A DNA stretch of 64,000 bases from DAHUYF01 sp963838385 (GTDB lineage: Bacteria > Pseudomonadota > Alphaproteobacteria > ATCC43930 > CGMCC-115725), in NCBI GenBank assembly GCA_963838385.1, contig CAWIRE010000002.1, positions 73,385 through 137,384 of the forward strand, read 5' to 3'. The position numbers and the translations under genes were made by a program. A model generated the notes under the pieces. That model did no database searches. It saw only the letters and a list, made by a program, of their open reading frames with translations, and was not told the origin of the DNA. Below are positions 16,098 through 24,235 of the stretch, in pieces (the first letter of the stretch is position 1; each line of letters opens with the position of its first letter).

Positions 16098-17297
16098 GTG
16101 GTGAAGAATCCGAAGATCCTCATCAGCGGCGCGGGAATCGCCGGGCCGACCTTGGCCTATTGGCTGCAGCGATCCGGTTTCGAGCCGACGCTGATCGAGC
16201 GCGCGCCGGCGTTGCGGGAGGGCGGCTACATCATCGATTTCTGGGGACGCGGCGTCGACGTGGCGGAGAAGATGGACCTGCTGCCGGCGTTGCGGCAGAA
16301 CGGTTATGAGATCGAGGATGTCCGCCTGGTCAACCGGCGCGGCAGACGCGTCGGGGGTTTCAGCTGGCGAGCGTTTCGCTCGACGCTGGGAGACCGCTAT
16401 TTGAGTATCCTGCGCGGCGACCTCTCCAGGCTCATCTACGAGGCGCTAGGCGGCCGCGTAAGGACGATCTTCGGCGATCGCATCACGGCAATCCGCCAGG
16501 AGGACGACGGCGTCAGCGTGGCGTTCGCGCATGCCGCAGCGGAACGTTTCGACCTGGTGATCGGCGCCGGCGGTCTGCATTCGCCGGTCCGCGCCCTGGT
16601 TTTCGGGCCGGACGATCGCTACCAGACATATCTGGGCTACGACACGGCCTCGTTCAGCATCGAGGGTTATCCACGCCGCGATCCGCGCAGCTATGTCAGC
16701 TTTGCCGCACCGGCGCGCCAGGTGACCAGGTATTCGCTGCGCGACGACCGCACCGTGTTCTTTTTCGTGTTTTCCCGAAGAGCCGAATTCCCGGACGCGC
16801 AGAATGACCCGGCGCTGCAAAAGAAAATTCTGCGCGACGTGTTCGGACGAGATGCGTGGGAATGCCCGGATATCCTCGGGGCTCTCGACGCGGCCTCCGA
16901 TCTCTACTTCGATTCCGTGAGCCAGATTCGAATGGAGACATGGTCGTCGGGACGGGTGGCGCTGGTGGGAGATGCCTGCTTCTGCCCGTCGCTGCTCGCC
17001 GGACAGGGCTCGGCGCTGGCCATGACCGGCGCCTATATCCTCGCCGGAGAGCTAATGATGGCCGGAGGCGACCATCGGACGGCATTCAGACGCTACCAGG
17101 ATCTCTTCCTGCCCTTCATCCGTCGCAAGCAACGCGCCGCCGAGCGGTTTGCGCGGTCATTCGTCCCGCGCACGAAGCTGGGCATCTTCGTCCGCAACCA
17201 GCTTACGCGCCTGATGGCGATACCGCCCGTCGCCCGGCTGACAATCGGCCCTCTCCTCTCCGATCCCCTGATCCTGCCGGCTTACGATTGGCGCTGA
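16098..17297 (+). CDS. FAD-dependent monooxygenase (UbiH/TetX-like)
   Basis: It has 399 residues. Two adjacent GTG codons (16098, 16101) are the only plausible starts. The PHBH-type fingerprint is full: ISGAGIAGPTLAYWLQRSGF (Rossmann GxGxxG), DLVIGAGGLHSPVR (DG-type motif with GA variant) and GRVALVGDACFCPSLLAGQG (GD motif). The family hydroxylates aromatics or modifies small molecules using NAD(P)H and O2. The stand-alone gene has no cofactor reductase or pathway gene beside it, so the substrate is unknown. Resemblance to TetX-type enzymes does not imply drug inactivation. Confidence 0.86.
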   Translation: MVKNPKILISGAGIAGPTLAYWLQRSGFEPTLIERAPALREGGYIIDFWGRGVDVAEKMDLLPALRQNGYEIEDVRLVNRRGRRVGGFSWRAFRSTLGDRYLSILRGDLSRLIYEALGGRVRTIFGDRITAIRQEDDGVSVAFAHAAAERFDLVIGAGGLHSPVRALVFGPDDRYQTYLGYDTASFSIEGYPRRDPRSYVSFAAPARQVTRYSLRDDRTVFFFVFSRRAEFPDAQNDPALQKKILRDVFGRDAWECPDILGALDAASDLYFDSVSQIRMETWSSGRVALVGDACFCPSLLAGQGSALAMTGAYILAGELMMAGGDHRTAFRRYQDLFLPFIRRKQRAAERFARSFVPRTKLGIFVRNQLTRLMAIPPVARLTIGPLLSDPLILPAYDWR

Positions 17298-17319
17298 CGA
17301 CCCGCTCGGGAGCCGTTTC

Positions 17320-18009
17320 CTACCGTGACGGCGCCGCGGGCTGCCCGTTCAGGCGTGCGATGACGGTCTTGGCGACCTCATGGGCGCTGTCCTTGACGTT
17401 GCGGTCGAGATCGCCTTTCGCGACCACGAACTTCGCGGCGGCGACGTAGGGATTGAGCGTGACCGCCGCGCCCGGCATATCGCGGCTCTTGGCGCTGGTG
17501 TCGAGCTGATAGAAGGGCGCCGGCGTGCCCCGGGCGAGATCGTCGATGCCCACGGCGAGCTGCAGCCGGGTCTGGCCCTCGCCAAAGCCGATGACGGCGC
17601 GCCTCAGCCGATTACCCTCATCAACGTCGAGAAAAACCCCGCGCACCAGCCAGCCCTGGGCCGGAAGCGCCGCGCCCGCAGGCACGCGCCGCGCGGTAAG
17701 CCCGGCCTTGCCGAGATCCTCGGCCAAGGTCTCGGCCATGAGGTCGATCAGGTGACGCCGCTGGGTCTCCGGGTCGGGCCGTCCGAGGATGCCCAACGGT
17801 CCCTGCGGGAGCAGCCGCGGACGGTCGGCCAGCAGGCCCGACTCCGGCTTCACCGCCGCCGCATCGAGATCGAAATCGGCGACATAGACCACGGCCGGCC
17901 GCAGCGCGGGCGGAATGCCGGTGCCACCGCTCGCCGTGACCTTCGCGGTCGAGCAGCCCGCCAACAGAACGGCGCCGACGAGAAAGAGGCAGGCGTTGCG
18001 ACGGATCAT
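17320..18009 (-). CDS. DUF4410 lipoprotein
   Basis: It has 229 residues. Its ATG at 18009 overlaps the glcF stop by 4 bases. A lipobox (AVLLAGCS, Cys about residue 19) predicts an inner- or outer-membrane lipoprotein. The mature part (VVYVADFDLDAAAVKPE, MAETLAEDLGKAGLTARR, VRGVFLDVDEGNRLRRAVIGFG) matches DUF4410, a family of small envelope lipoproteins of unknown function. Translational coupling to glycolate oxidase genes is unusual and may mean only a shared transcript. Confidence 0.82.
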   Translation of the reverse strand: MIRRNACLFLVGAVLLAGCSTAKVTASGGTGIPPALRPAVVYVADFDLDAAAVKPESGLLADRPRLLPQGPLGILGRPDPETQRRHLIDLMAETLAEDLGKAGLTARRVPAGAALPAQGWLVRGVFLDVDEGNRLRRAVIGFGEGQTRLQLAVGIDDLARGTPAPFYQLDTSAKSRDMPGAAVTLNPYVAAAKFVVAKGDLDRNVKDSAHEVAKTVIARLNGQPAAPSR

Positions 18010-19289
18010 CGCGCCAACTCCGCAGGCTTAGGCCCGCCGGTCGCCCAGTCCAGCAGCTCGGCGGTGTGGACGACAGGGACCCGGCTGGCGCGGGCGATCT
18101 GCTCGATGCAGCCGACATTGCCGGCGGCGACCACGTCCGGGGCGAGGCTTTCCAGCGCCGCCACCTTGCGCTGCTGCAGCCGGCTTGCGATCTCGGGCTG
18201 CAGCATGTTGTAGGTGCCGGCGGAGCCGCAGCAGAGATGTGCCTCCGGCGGATCGAGCACGGTGAAGCCGGCCTGGACCAGTAAGGTCCGCGGCGGGTCG
18301 CGCAGCCGCTGCCCGTGCTGCAGCGAGCAGGCGGCATGATAGGCGACGCGGCCGCCGGCGCCGCCGCGCCGCGGTGCGAGCCCGAGCTCGGCCATCACCT
18401 CAGAGAGATCGCGCGCCAGCGCCGAGACGCGCCCGGCCTTCTCGGCATAGGCGCTATCCTCGCGCAGCATGTGGCCGTAATCCTTGATGGTGACCCCGCA
18501 GCCGCTGGTGTTGATGACGATGGCGTCGAGCCCGCCCGCATCGGCGACCGCGAGCCAGGCATCGATATTGGCGCGGGCGAAATCGAGCGCGTCGCGGCCG
18601 AGATGATGGACCAGCCCGCCGCAGCAGCCGGCGCCCTCGGCCACCACCACCTCGCAGCCATGCCGCGTCAGCAGCCGCACCGTCGCCTCGTTGATCTGCG
18701 GCGCCACCACCTGCTGCGCGCAGCCGGTGAGCAGCGCCACGCGCTTGCGCCGCTGCCCCTCGGCGGCGAAGACCTGGGGCCGGTCGACGGAGGAAGGCGA
18801 CGGCAGGCGCCGCGGCGCCAAGGCGACGAGCCCGCCGAGCCGCCCCGGCAGCAGCGCCGCGAGCGGCCGAGCGAACGTTGCCCCGAACAGCATCAACCGA
18901 AAGAGCCGCGGCCGCGGCAGGACCAAGGCCAGCAGGCTGCGCAGCAGCCGGTCGGCGAGCGGGCGGCGATAGGTGGCCTCGATGCGCTGGCGGGCCTGGT
19001 CGACGAGATGCATGTAATGCACGCCCGAGGGACAGGTGGTCATGCAGGAGAGGCAGGAGAGGCAGCGATCGATATGCTTTGCCACCGCGGGCCCGGCCGG
19101 GCGGTCGTTCTCCAGCATCTCCTTGATCAGGTAGATGCGGCCGCGCGGCCCGTCGAGCTCGTCACCCAGCAGCACGTAGGTGGGACAAGTCGCGGTGCAG
19201 AAGCCGCAATGCACACAGGCGCGCAGGATCTTGTCGGCCTCGCGAAGCTCGGCATCGGCGAGCTGGGCCAGGGAAAAATGGGTCTGCAT
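18006..19289 (-). CDS. glcF: Glycolate oxidase iron-sulfur subunit
   Basis: It has 427 residues. Two cluster-binding motifs occur near the start (CVHCGFCTATCPTY and CLSCLSCMTTCPSGVHY). Two CCG domains follow: LLTGCAQQVVAPQINEATVR, EGAGCCGGLVHHLG, NTSGCGVTIKDYG and YHAACSLQHGQRL with LCCGSAGTYNMLQPE. GlcF carries electrons from the GlcDE flavoprotein oxidising glycolate to glyoxylate, towards the quinone pool. It is co-directional with glcE and glcD upstream (13-base gap from glcE) and overlaps the downstream lipoprotein gene. Confidence 0.95.
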   Translation of the reverse strand: MQTHFSLAQLADAELREADKILRACVHCGFCTATCPTYVLLGDELDGPRGRIYLIKEMLENDRPAGPAVAKHIDRCLSCLSCMTTCPSGVHYMHLVDQARQRIEATYRRPLADRLLRSLLALVLPRPRLFRLMLFGATFARPLAALLPGRLGGLVALAPRRLPSPSSVDRPQVFAAEGQRRKRVALLTGCAQQVVAPQINEATVRLLTRHGCEVVVAEGAGCCGGLVHHLGRDALDFARANIDAWLAVADAGGLDAIVINTSGCGVTIKDYGHMLREDSAYAEKAGRVSALARDLSEVMAELGLAPRRGGAGGRVAYHAACSLQHGQRLRDPPRTLLVQAGFTVLDPPEAHLCCGSAGTYNMLQPEIASRLQQRKVAALESLAPDVVAAGNVGCIEQIARASRVPVVHTAELLDWATGGPKPAELAR

Positions 19290-19302
19290 CGCGTGCGTCT
19301 CT

Positions 19303-20494
19303 TCAGATTTCGGAGTACATCCGGCCGCGGTTGAGGATGCGCTTGGGATCGAAGCCGGCCTTGACGCGCGCGGCGAGCGCGGCGAGGTCGGGCGGCTGCG
19401 GCTCGAACACCGGCACCGACGCCCTGAGCGCGTCGGGGGCGCGGATCAGCGTCGCATGGCCGCCGCAGGCCGCGAGCGCGCCGCGGATCGCGCCGGCGCC
19501 ACCGTCGCCCGCGGCCGGGACGGCGAGCCAGACCAGCCCGCCGCCCCAATCGAAGAAATAGGCGGCATCGAGCACGCGCGCCACCGCGGCGACAAGGCCG
19601 GGGCCGGCCGAGGGCGGCACCGAGGCGCGCCAGAGGGCGCGTCCGGCCGCGCCGGCAAAGGGCGCCGCGTCCCGCACCGCGCGCCAGAGACGCGCCGAAC
19701 TCCTCGCCGCGCACCTCCTCGGCGGCGGCGAACGCGGCGAGCTCGCCCCGCAGCGCCGGGACCCGCGCCGTCACCGACGGGGCAGGCCCTTCGAGCCGCA
19801 GCAGGGTCAGCGACCGGTCGCGCCCGCTGTCGCCCGCCGGAAGATGCGCGGCGCCGCTCACCTCGTGCGGACTGTTGAGCGCCGCGGTCATGGCGCGCTG
19901 CGCCGCCGCGTCGTCGAGGCCGCGCAGCAGCAGCGTGCTCTCGGCGGCGGCACGCGGCAGCACCTTCACCGTCACCTCGGTGAGCGCCGCCAGCGTGCCG
20001 TAGGACCCCGCCAACAGCTTGCAGAGATCATAGCCGGTGACGTTCTTCACCACCTTGCCGCCGGCCTTGAACGCCTCGCCGCGGCCGGAGACGCCGCGAA
20101 AGCCCAGGAAATGATCGCGCGCCGCGCCGGCGCGGACGCGGCGCGGGCCGGAGAGGTTGCAGGCGATGACGCCGCCCAGCGTGCCGCCGCCATCGGCGCC
20201 GTGCAGCGCGCGCCAGTCGGGCGGCTCGAAGGCGAGGAGCTGGCCGCGCGCGCCGAGCGCGGCCTCGATCTCGCTCATCGGCGTCGCCGCGCCGGCGGTC
20301 AGCACCAGCTCCTCGGGCTCATAGGCGCGAATGCCGGCAAAGGCCGAGAGGTCGAGCAGATGCGGCGTCTGCAGCGGCCGGCCGAGCCCGCGCCTGCTGC
20401 CGGAGCCGATCAGCTCCAGCGCCTCCTCGCGAGCGGCCGCCGTGGCGACGATCTCGACCAGCTCGCGCTCGTCGGCGGGGCGGAAGCGGGCCAT
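19303..20494 (-). pseudogene. glcE: Glycolate oxidase FAD-binding subunit, frame broken near 19690
   Basis: From ATG 20494 the frame encodes a normal GlcE: LELIGSGSRRGLGRP, LVLTAGAATPMSEIEAAL, GADGGGTLGGVIACNLSGP, KVVKNVTGYDLCKLLAGSYG. At about 19690, after GEEFGA, the family sequence moves to another frame (RLWRAVRDAAPFAGAAGRAL) and ends properly with KAGFDPKRILNRGRMYSEI at 19303. Total length is one base off a multiple of three, so a single extra base explains the break and restores about 396 residues. The flanking glcD and glcF are intact, so a sequence error is more likely than loss of the enzyme. Confidence 0.85.
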
Positions 20495-20500
20495 GATTCC

Positions 20501-21988
20501 TCAGAACCGCGGCAGATCGGGAAAAGCGGTCCGGCCGTGATGGACGTGCATGCGGCCGAGCTCGGCGCAGCGGTGGAGCTGCGGAAAGACCTTGCCGGGA
20601 TTGAGCAGCCCGTCGGGGTCGAAGGCGCATTTGAGGCGCTGCTGCTGGTCGAGATCGACCGGATCGAACATCGCCGGCATGAGATCGCGCTTCTCGACGC
20701 CCACGCCGTGCTCGCCGGTGAGCACGCCGCCGACGGCGACGCAGAAGCGCAGGATGTCGGCGCCGAACTCCTCGGCCCGCTCGAGCTCGCCGGGGTTGTT
20801 GGCGTCGTAGAGGATGAGCGGGTGGAGATTGCCGTCGCCGGCATGAAAGACATTGGCGACGCGCAGCCCGTGCTTGTGCGACAGCTCGCGCATATGGGTC
20901 AGCACCTCGGGCAGGCGCTTCCTCGGGATGGTGCCGTCGACGCAGTAATAGTCGGGCGAGATGCGGCCGACGGCCGGGAACGCCGCCTTGCGCCCGGCCC
21001 AGAAGGCGAGCCGCTCCTCCTCGCTGCGGGAGATGCGGACAGAGCCGGCGCCGTTGGCCCGCGCGATGGCCTCGACCTCGCCGATGAGATGGTCGACCTC
21101 GGCGGGCGGCCCGTCGAGCTCGACGATGAGCAGCGCCTCGACGTCGAGCGGATATCCCACATGGACGAAATCCTCGGCGGCGTGGATGGCGGGCTTGTCC
21201 ATCATCTCCATGCCGCCCGGGATGATGCCGGCGGCGATGATCGCCGCGACGCAATTGCCGGCGCTTTCGTTGCTGGGGAAGCCGATGAGCAGCGCGCGGG
21301 CCGTGGTCGGCCGGCGCAGAATCCGCACGGTGACCTCGGTGACGACGCCGAGCAGCCCCTCGGAGCCGGTCATCACCCCCAGGAGATCGTAGCCTTCGGC
21401 GTCGAGATGCTTGCCGCCGAGCCGCAGCACCTCGCCGCTGATCAGCACCATCTCGATGCCGAGCACGTTGTTGGTGGTGAGGCCGTATTTGAGGCAATGG
21501 ACCCCGCCGGAATTCTCGGCGACGTTGCCGCCGATGGTGCAGGCGATCTGGCTCGACGGGTCGGGCGCGTAGAAGAACCCGGCCTGCTGCACCGCCAGCG
21601 AGATGCCGAGATTGGTGACGCCGGGCTGCACCACGGCGCAGCGATTGGCGTAGTCGATCTCGAGCACGCGGTTGAACTTGCCGAGGCCGAGAATGATGCC
21701 GTCGGCGAGCGGCAGCGCGCCGCCCGACAGCGAGGTGCCGGCGCCGCGCGGCACCACCTTGACGCCGTGCTCGTGGCAGTAGCGCAGCACGCGCGAGACC
21801 TGATCCGTGGTGGAGGGCAGCACCGCCAGCAGCGGCGGCTGGCGGTAGGCGGTGAGCCCGTCGCTCTCATAGGCGCGCCGCTCCTCCTCGTCGACGACCA
21901 CGCCCTCGCCCGGCACGATCGTGCGCAGCGCGGCGGCGATCTCGGCGCGGCGTGCGATCACCGCGGCATCGGGGGTCGGCATACGCAT
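20501..21988 (-). CDS. glcD: Glycolate oxidase catalytic flavoprotein subunit
   Basis: It has 495 residues from ATG 21988, with GAGGG upstream. The PCMH-type FAD domain is clear: VVPRGAGTSLSGGALPLADG, AVVQPGVTNLGISLAVQQAG, YAPDPSSQIACTIGGNVAENSGG and GVMTGSEGLLGVVTEVTVRI. The C-terminal cap has DGTIPRKRLPEVL, RVANVFHAGDGNLHPLILYD and GVLTGEHGVGVEKRDLM, with His residues that act in 2-hydroxyacid oxidation. With GlcE and GlcF it oxidises glycolate to glyoxylate. It is the first gene of a glcD-glcE-glcF-lipoprotein unit. Confidence 0.95.
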   Translation of the reverse strand: MRMPTPDAAVIARRAEIAAALRTIVPGEGVVVDEEERRAYESDGLTAYRQPPLLAVLPSTTDQVSRVLRYCHEHGVKVVPRGAGTSLSGGALPLADGIILGLGKFNRVLEIDYANRCAVVQPGVTNLGISLAVQQAGFFYAPDPSSQIACTIGGNVAENSGGVHCLKYGLTTNNVLGIEMVLISGEVLRLGGKHLDAEGYDLLGVMTGSEGLLGVVTEVTVRILRRPTTARALLIGFPSNESAGNCVAAIIAAGIIPGGMEMMDKPAIHAAEDFVHVGYPLDVEALLIVELDGPPAEVDHLIGEVEAIARANGAGSVRISRSEEERLAFWAGRKAAFPAVGRISPDYYCVDGTIPRKRLPEVLTHMRELSHKHGLRVANVFHAGDGNLHPLILYDANNPGELERAEEFGADILRFCVAVGGVLTGEHGVGVEKRDLMPAMFDPVDLDQQQRLKCAFDPDGLLNPGKVFPQLHRCAELGRMHVHHGRTAFPDLPRF

Positions 21989-22070
21989 GAGAGAGCCCTC
22001 CCGTGAGACCGGAGGCGGTTCTCGCCGCCTTACCGGCACCTATGTAGAGGCCGGACCGGGGCCGGCCAAC

Positions 22071-22097
22071 AAAAAACCGCGCCCCGGAGGGCGCGGT
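22071..22097 (-). terminator. Rho-independent terminator after rpmJ
   Basis: Read on the minus strand, ACCGCGCCC-TCCG-GGGCGCGGT forms a 9-bp perfect stem followed by TTTTTTG. It starts 28 bases after the rpmJ stop and separates that gene from glcD. It is the clearest intrinsic terminator in the chromosomal part of the window. Confidence 0.85.
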
Positions 22098-22124
22098 CCC
22101 GTCGGCAGACGAGGAGAGGCGCGC

Positions 22125-22250
22125 TCAGCCCTGGCGGGCCTTGAAGCGCGGATTGGTCTTGTTGATGACGTAGACGCGACCCTTGCGCCGCACGATGCGA
22201 CAGTTCTTATCGCGCTTCTTCAGCGTCTTGAGCGAATTGGCGATCTTCAT
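22125..22250 (-). CDS. rpmJ: 50S ribosomal protein L36
   Basis: The 41 codons start at ATG 22250: MKIANSLKTLKKRDKNCRIV, then RRKGRVYVINKTNPRFKARQ and a final G. This is the 41-residue L36 common in alphaproteobacteria. It lacks the full zinc ribbon of the 38-residue type, with only one Cys left (DKNCRIV). L36 joins the large ribosomal subunit late, near the peptidyl-transferase region. The gene stands alone, as is normal in this class, and is followed by a strong terminator. Confidence 0.95.
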   Translation of the reverse strand: MKIANSLKTLKKRDKNCRIVRRKGRVYVINKTNPRFKARQG

Positions 22251-22349
22251 GACAGATCCTCGAGCACGGCAGGGCCGGATGAGAGGCGCGGACCATAAAG
22301 AGCGCCGCCGTGGAAGTCAATCGCCGCGATGGACCCGCAACGGCCCCGA

Positions 22350-22385
22350 TTGACTTTAAAGCGTACATGTACCATGTTAGGTACA
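22350..22385 (+). promoter_or_regulatory. Promoter and YefM-type operator of the toxin-antitoxin pair
   Basis: TTGACT (22350-22355) and CATGTT (22373-22378) are 17 bases apart, a sigma-70-like pair with a weak -10. Overlapping the -10, TGTACC-ATGTTA-GGTACA (22368-22385) is an inverted repeat next to the GTACATGTAC palindrome (22363-22372). E. coli YefM-YoeB represses its promoter through TGTACA-centred palindromes, and these half-sites differ from that by one base each, so autoregulation is likely. Confidence 0.6.
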
Positions 22386-22397
22386 AAGGGAGCCGCG

Positions 22398-22667
22398 ATG
22401 AGCCACGTGTCCTATACCGAGTTCCGCAAGCGCCTGGCCAAATACATGGACGAGGTCTGGAGCAGCCGTGCGCCGCTGCGCGTGACGCGGCAGAACGCCG
22501 GCAGCGTCGTCCTGCTCTCCGAGGCCGAGTATGAGAGCATGGTGGAGACGCTGCATCTGCTGCGCAGCCCGGCCAATGCCGAGCGGCTGCTGCGCTCGAT
22601 GCGAAGCGCCGAGGCCGGCAAGCTGACCGAGCACGAACCCGCCGAGAAGCCCGCCCGCAACGGATGA
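22398..22667 (+). CDS. Phd/YefM family antitoxin
   Basis: It has 89 residues and ATG 22398 is the start. The N-terminal DNA-binding fold matches the family (MSHVSYTEFRKRLAKYMDEV, PLRVTRQNAGSVVLLSEAEYESMVETLHLLRS). The C-terminal part (ANAERLLRSMRSAEAGKL) is the flexible segment that wraps the toxin. The stop codon overlaps the toxin ATG by 4 bases, so more antitoxin than toxin can be made and translation is coupled. It is predicted to repress its own promoter through the palindromes just upstream. Confidence 0.92.
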   Translation: MSHVSYTEFRKRLAKYMDEVWSSRAPLRVTRQNAGSVVLLSEAEYESMVETLHLLRSPANAERLLRSMRSAEAGKLTEHEPAEKPARNG

Positions 22668-22930
22668 GGCTCGTCTGGACCGACGAAGCCTGGGAAGATT
22701 ATCTCTACTGGCAGACAAGCGATCCAGGCATCCTGCGACGGCTCAACGAGCTGATCCGCGACGCACGTCGCAGCCCCTTTCGCGGCATCGGCAAGCCGGA
22801 GCCGCTGAAAGGCGACCTTGCCGGCTGGTGGTCGCGGCGCATCACCGGGGATCATCGCCTCGTCTACCGCGTCACCGGCAAGGGCGAGGCGCAGCAACTC
22901 GAGATCGCGGCGTGCCGCTATCCCTATTGA
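22664..22930 (+). CDS. Txe/YoeB family mRNA interferase toxin
   Basis: It has 88 residues, close to YoeB's 84. The family frame is complete: LVWTDEAWEDYLYWQTSDPG, RLNELIRDARRSPFRGIGKP, PLKGDLAGWWSRRITGDHRL and VYRVTGKGEAQQLEIAACRYPY. The catalytic residues of YoeB (Glu in GKPEPLKG, Arg in WSRRI, the C-terminal His/Tyr area with RYPY) are all present, although the final His of E. coli CRYHY is Pro here. YoeB cuts mRNA in the ribosomal A site. It is encoded with its antitoxin in a two-gene operon. Confidence 0.92.
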   Translation: MRLVWTDEAWEDYLYWQTSDPGILRRLNELIRDARRSPFRGIGKPEPLKGDLAGWWSRRITGDHRLVYRVTGKGEAQQLEIAACRYPY

Positions 22931-22963
22931 GGTGATGATCGGCTTGCGTTGCCCGACCGTCCC

Positions 22964-24154
22964 TCAGAAGAACGGGTCGGCCGGCGGGCCGCCGAGCAGG
23001 ACCTGCCCGTAGCTGAGCGCGGGCATGTCCCAGCCGGCGACGATATGGGCCGAGACCGCGTGCAGATCCCGGAGCGCGCGCTGCACCGGGCCGGCCTCAT
23101 AGAGCCCCTTGCCGCCTTCCGCCCCCAGCAGCAGTTCGGCCGCGCGCCGCGCCATCACCACGGAATAGCCCTGGTCGCGGCGCGAGCGCAGCCGGTGCTC
23201 GAGCGAGAGCGTCTTGCCCGCCATCGCCAGATCGATGGTCTCGGTGAGCGAGCGGGTGTAAAGGAGATCGCCGGCGTCGATCAGCGCGCCGGCCTCGGCC
23301 AGGCGCATCTGGATGTTCGGCTTCTTCGCGAGCGCGGAATGGTCGAAGGCGCTCTGCCGCCCCTTCATCTCCTCGACATAGGCATCGAAGGCGCCGCGGG
23401 CCATGCCGTTGGCGGGCGAGGAGATGCAGAACGGAAAGATCGCCCAGACCGGAGCGCGGTAGAGCGCGCCGTCATGAACGCCGGTACCCGGGGCGGTGCC
23501 GTTGACGAGATCGATGTTCTTGACCATGCGGTGCTCGGGCACGAACACGCCTTCGACCGCGACGCTCTTGCTGCCGGTGCCCTGCAGCCCCATCACATGC
23601 CAATCGTCGATCACCACTGCCTCGCTCCTCGGCAGCAGCAGGTAGCGGATGTCGGGGATCGGCGGGTCGGTGCTCAGCATCCCGGCAAAGGCGCCGAGGA
23701 TCAGCCAATGGGCATGATCGACGCCGCTGCAGAAAGACCATTTCCCCGACAGCGTATAGCCGCCCTTGGCCGGCTCGATCTTGCCGTTGGGGGCGAAGCT
23801 CGAGGCCGAGAGCGTGCGGTCTTTCGCCCAGTACTCGTGCTGCGCCTCGGCGGGGAACAGCGCCAGGAAGAGATCGTGCACCCCCATCACCGTCCACACC
23901 CAGCCGGCCGAGCCGTCGCCCCGCGCCAATTCCGAGGCGACGGCAAAGGCGTGATCTACCCGCACCTCCGGCCCGCCGAACCTCTTCGGCTTCAGGAGAT
24001 AACAGAGATCAGCGTCCCACAGTGCGGCGATGGTCTCCGCCGGGATGGATCGCGCCCGGCTGGCGGCGCTCGCGCGCTCGCGCAGCAGGGGGGCGAGCTT
24101 GCGCGCCCGCGCGAGCAGGGCGTCACGCTGGTAGAGCGACGGAGCGGGTGCCAT
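22964..24154 (-). CDS. Acyl-CoA dehydrogenase-fold flavin monooxygenase (HsaA/HpaH-like)
   Basis: It has 396 residues. The fold follows group D flavin monooxygenases: an N-terminal helical domain (RSIPAETIAALWDADLCYLL, LARGDGSAGWVWTVMGVHDL), central beta domain (GGYTLSGKWSFCSGVDHAHW, WHVMGLQGTGSKSVAVEGVFVPEHR) and C-terminal helices. Such oxygenases use reduced flavin supplied by a separate reductase to hydroxylate phenols or steroid intermediates. No flavin reductase is in sight. The neighbouring FAH-family hydrolase (24236-25183, same strand) would suit an aromatic-degradation role, but this is only contextual. Confidence 0.78.
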   Translation of the reverse strand: MAPAPSLYQRDALLARARKLAPLLRERASAASRARSIPAETIAALWDADLCYLLKPKRFGGPEVRVDHAFAVASELARGDGSAGWVWTVMGVHDLFLALFPAEAQHEYWAKDRTLSASSFAPNGKIEPAKGGYTLSGKWSFCSGVDHAHWLILGAFAGMLSTDPPIPDIRYLLLPRSEAVVIDDWHVMGLQGTGSKSVAVEGVFVPEHRMVKNIDLVNGTAPGTGVHDGALYRAPVWAIFPFCISSPANGMARGAFDAYVEEMKGRQSAFDHSALAKKPNIQMRLAEAGALIDAGDLLYTRSLTETIDLAMAGKTLSLEHRLRSRRDQGYSVVMARRAAELLLGAEGGKGLYEAGPVQRALRDLHAVSAHIVAGWDMPALSYGQVLLGGPPADPFF

Positions 24155-24235
24155 GCTGTCCTCCCTTGGCCGATAATCCCCGGATGGTCTCCGGGTTGTC
24201 GAAAAGGGGTAGCGCCGGACGCCGCCGAGAGCGGG

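Noticed and set aside
19844..22006. A 720-codon plus-strand frame across glcE and glcD
   Set aside because: It is antisense to two clearly recognised flavoprotein genes and has shadow composition (long Gly/Ala/Arg/His stretches).
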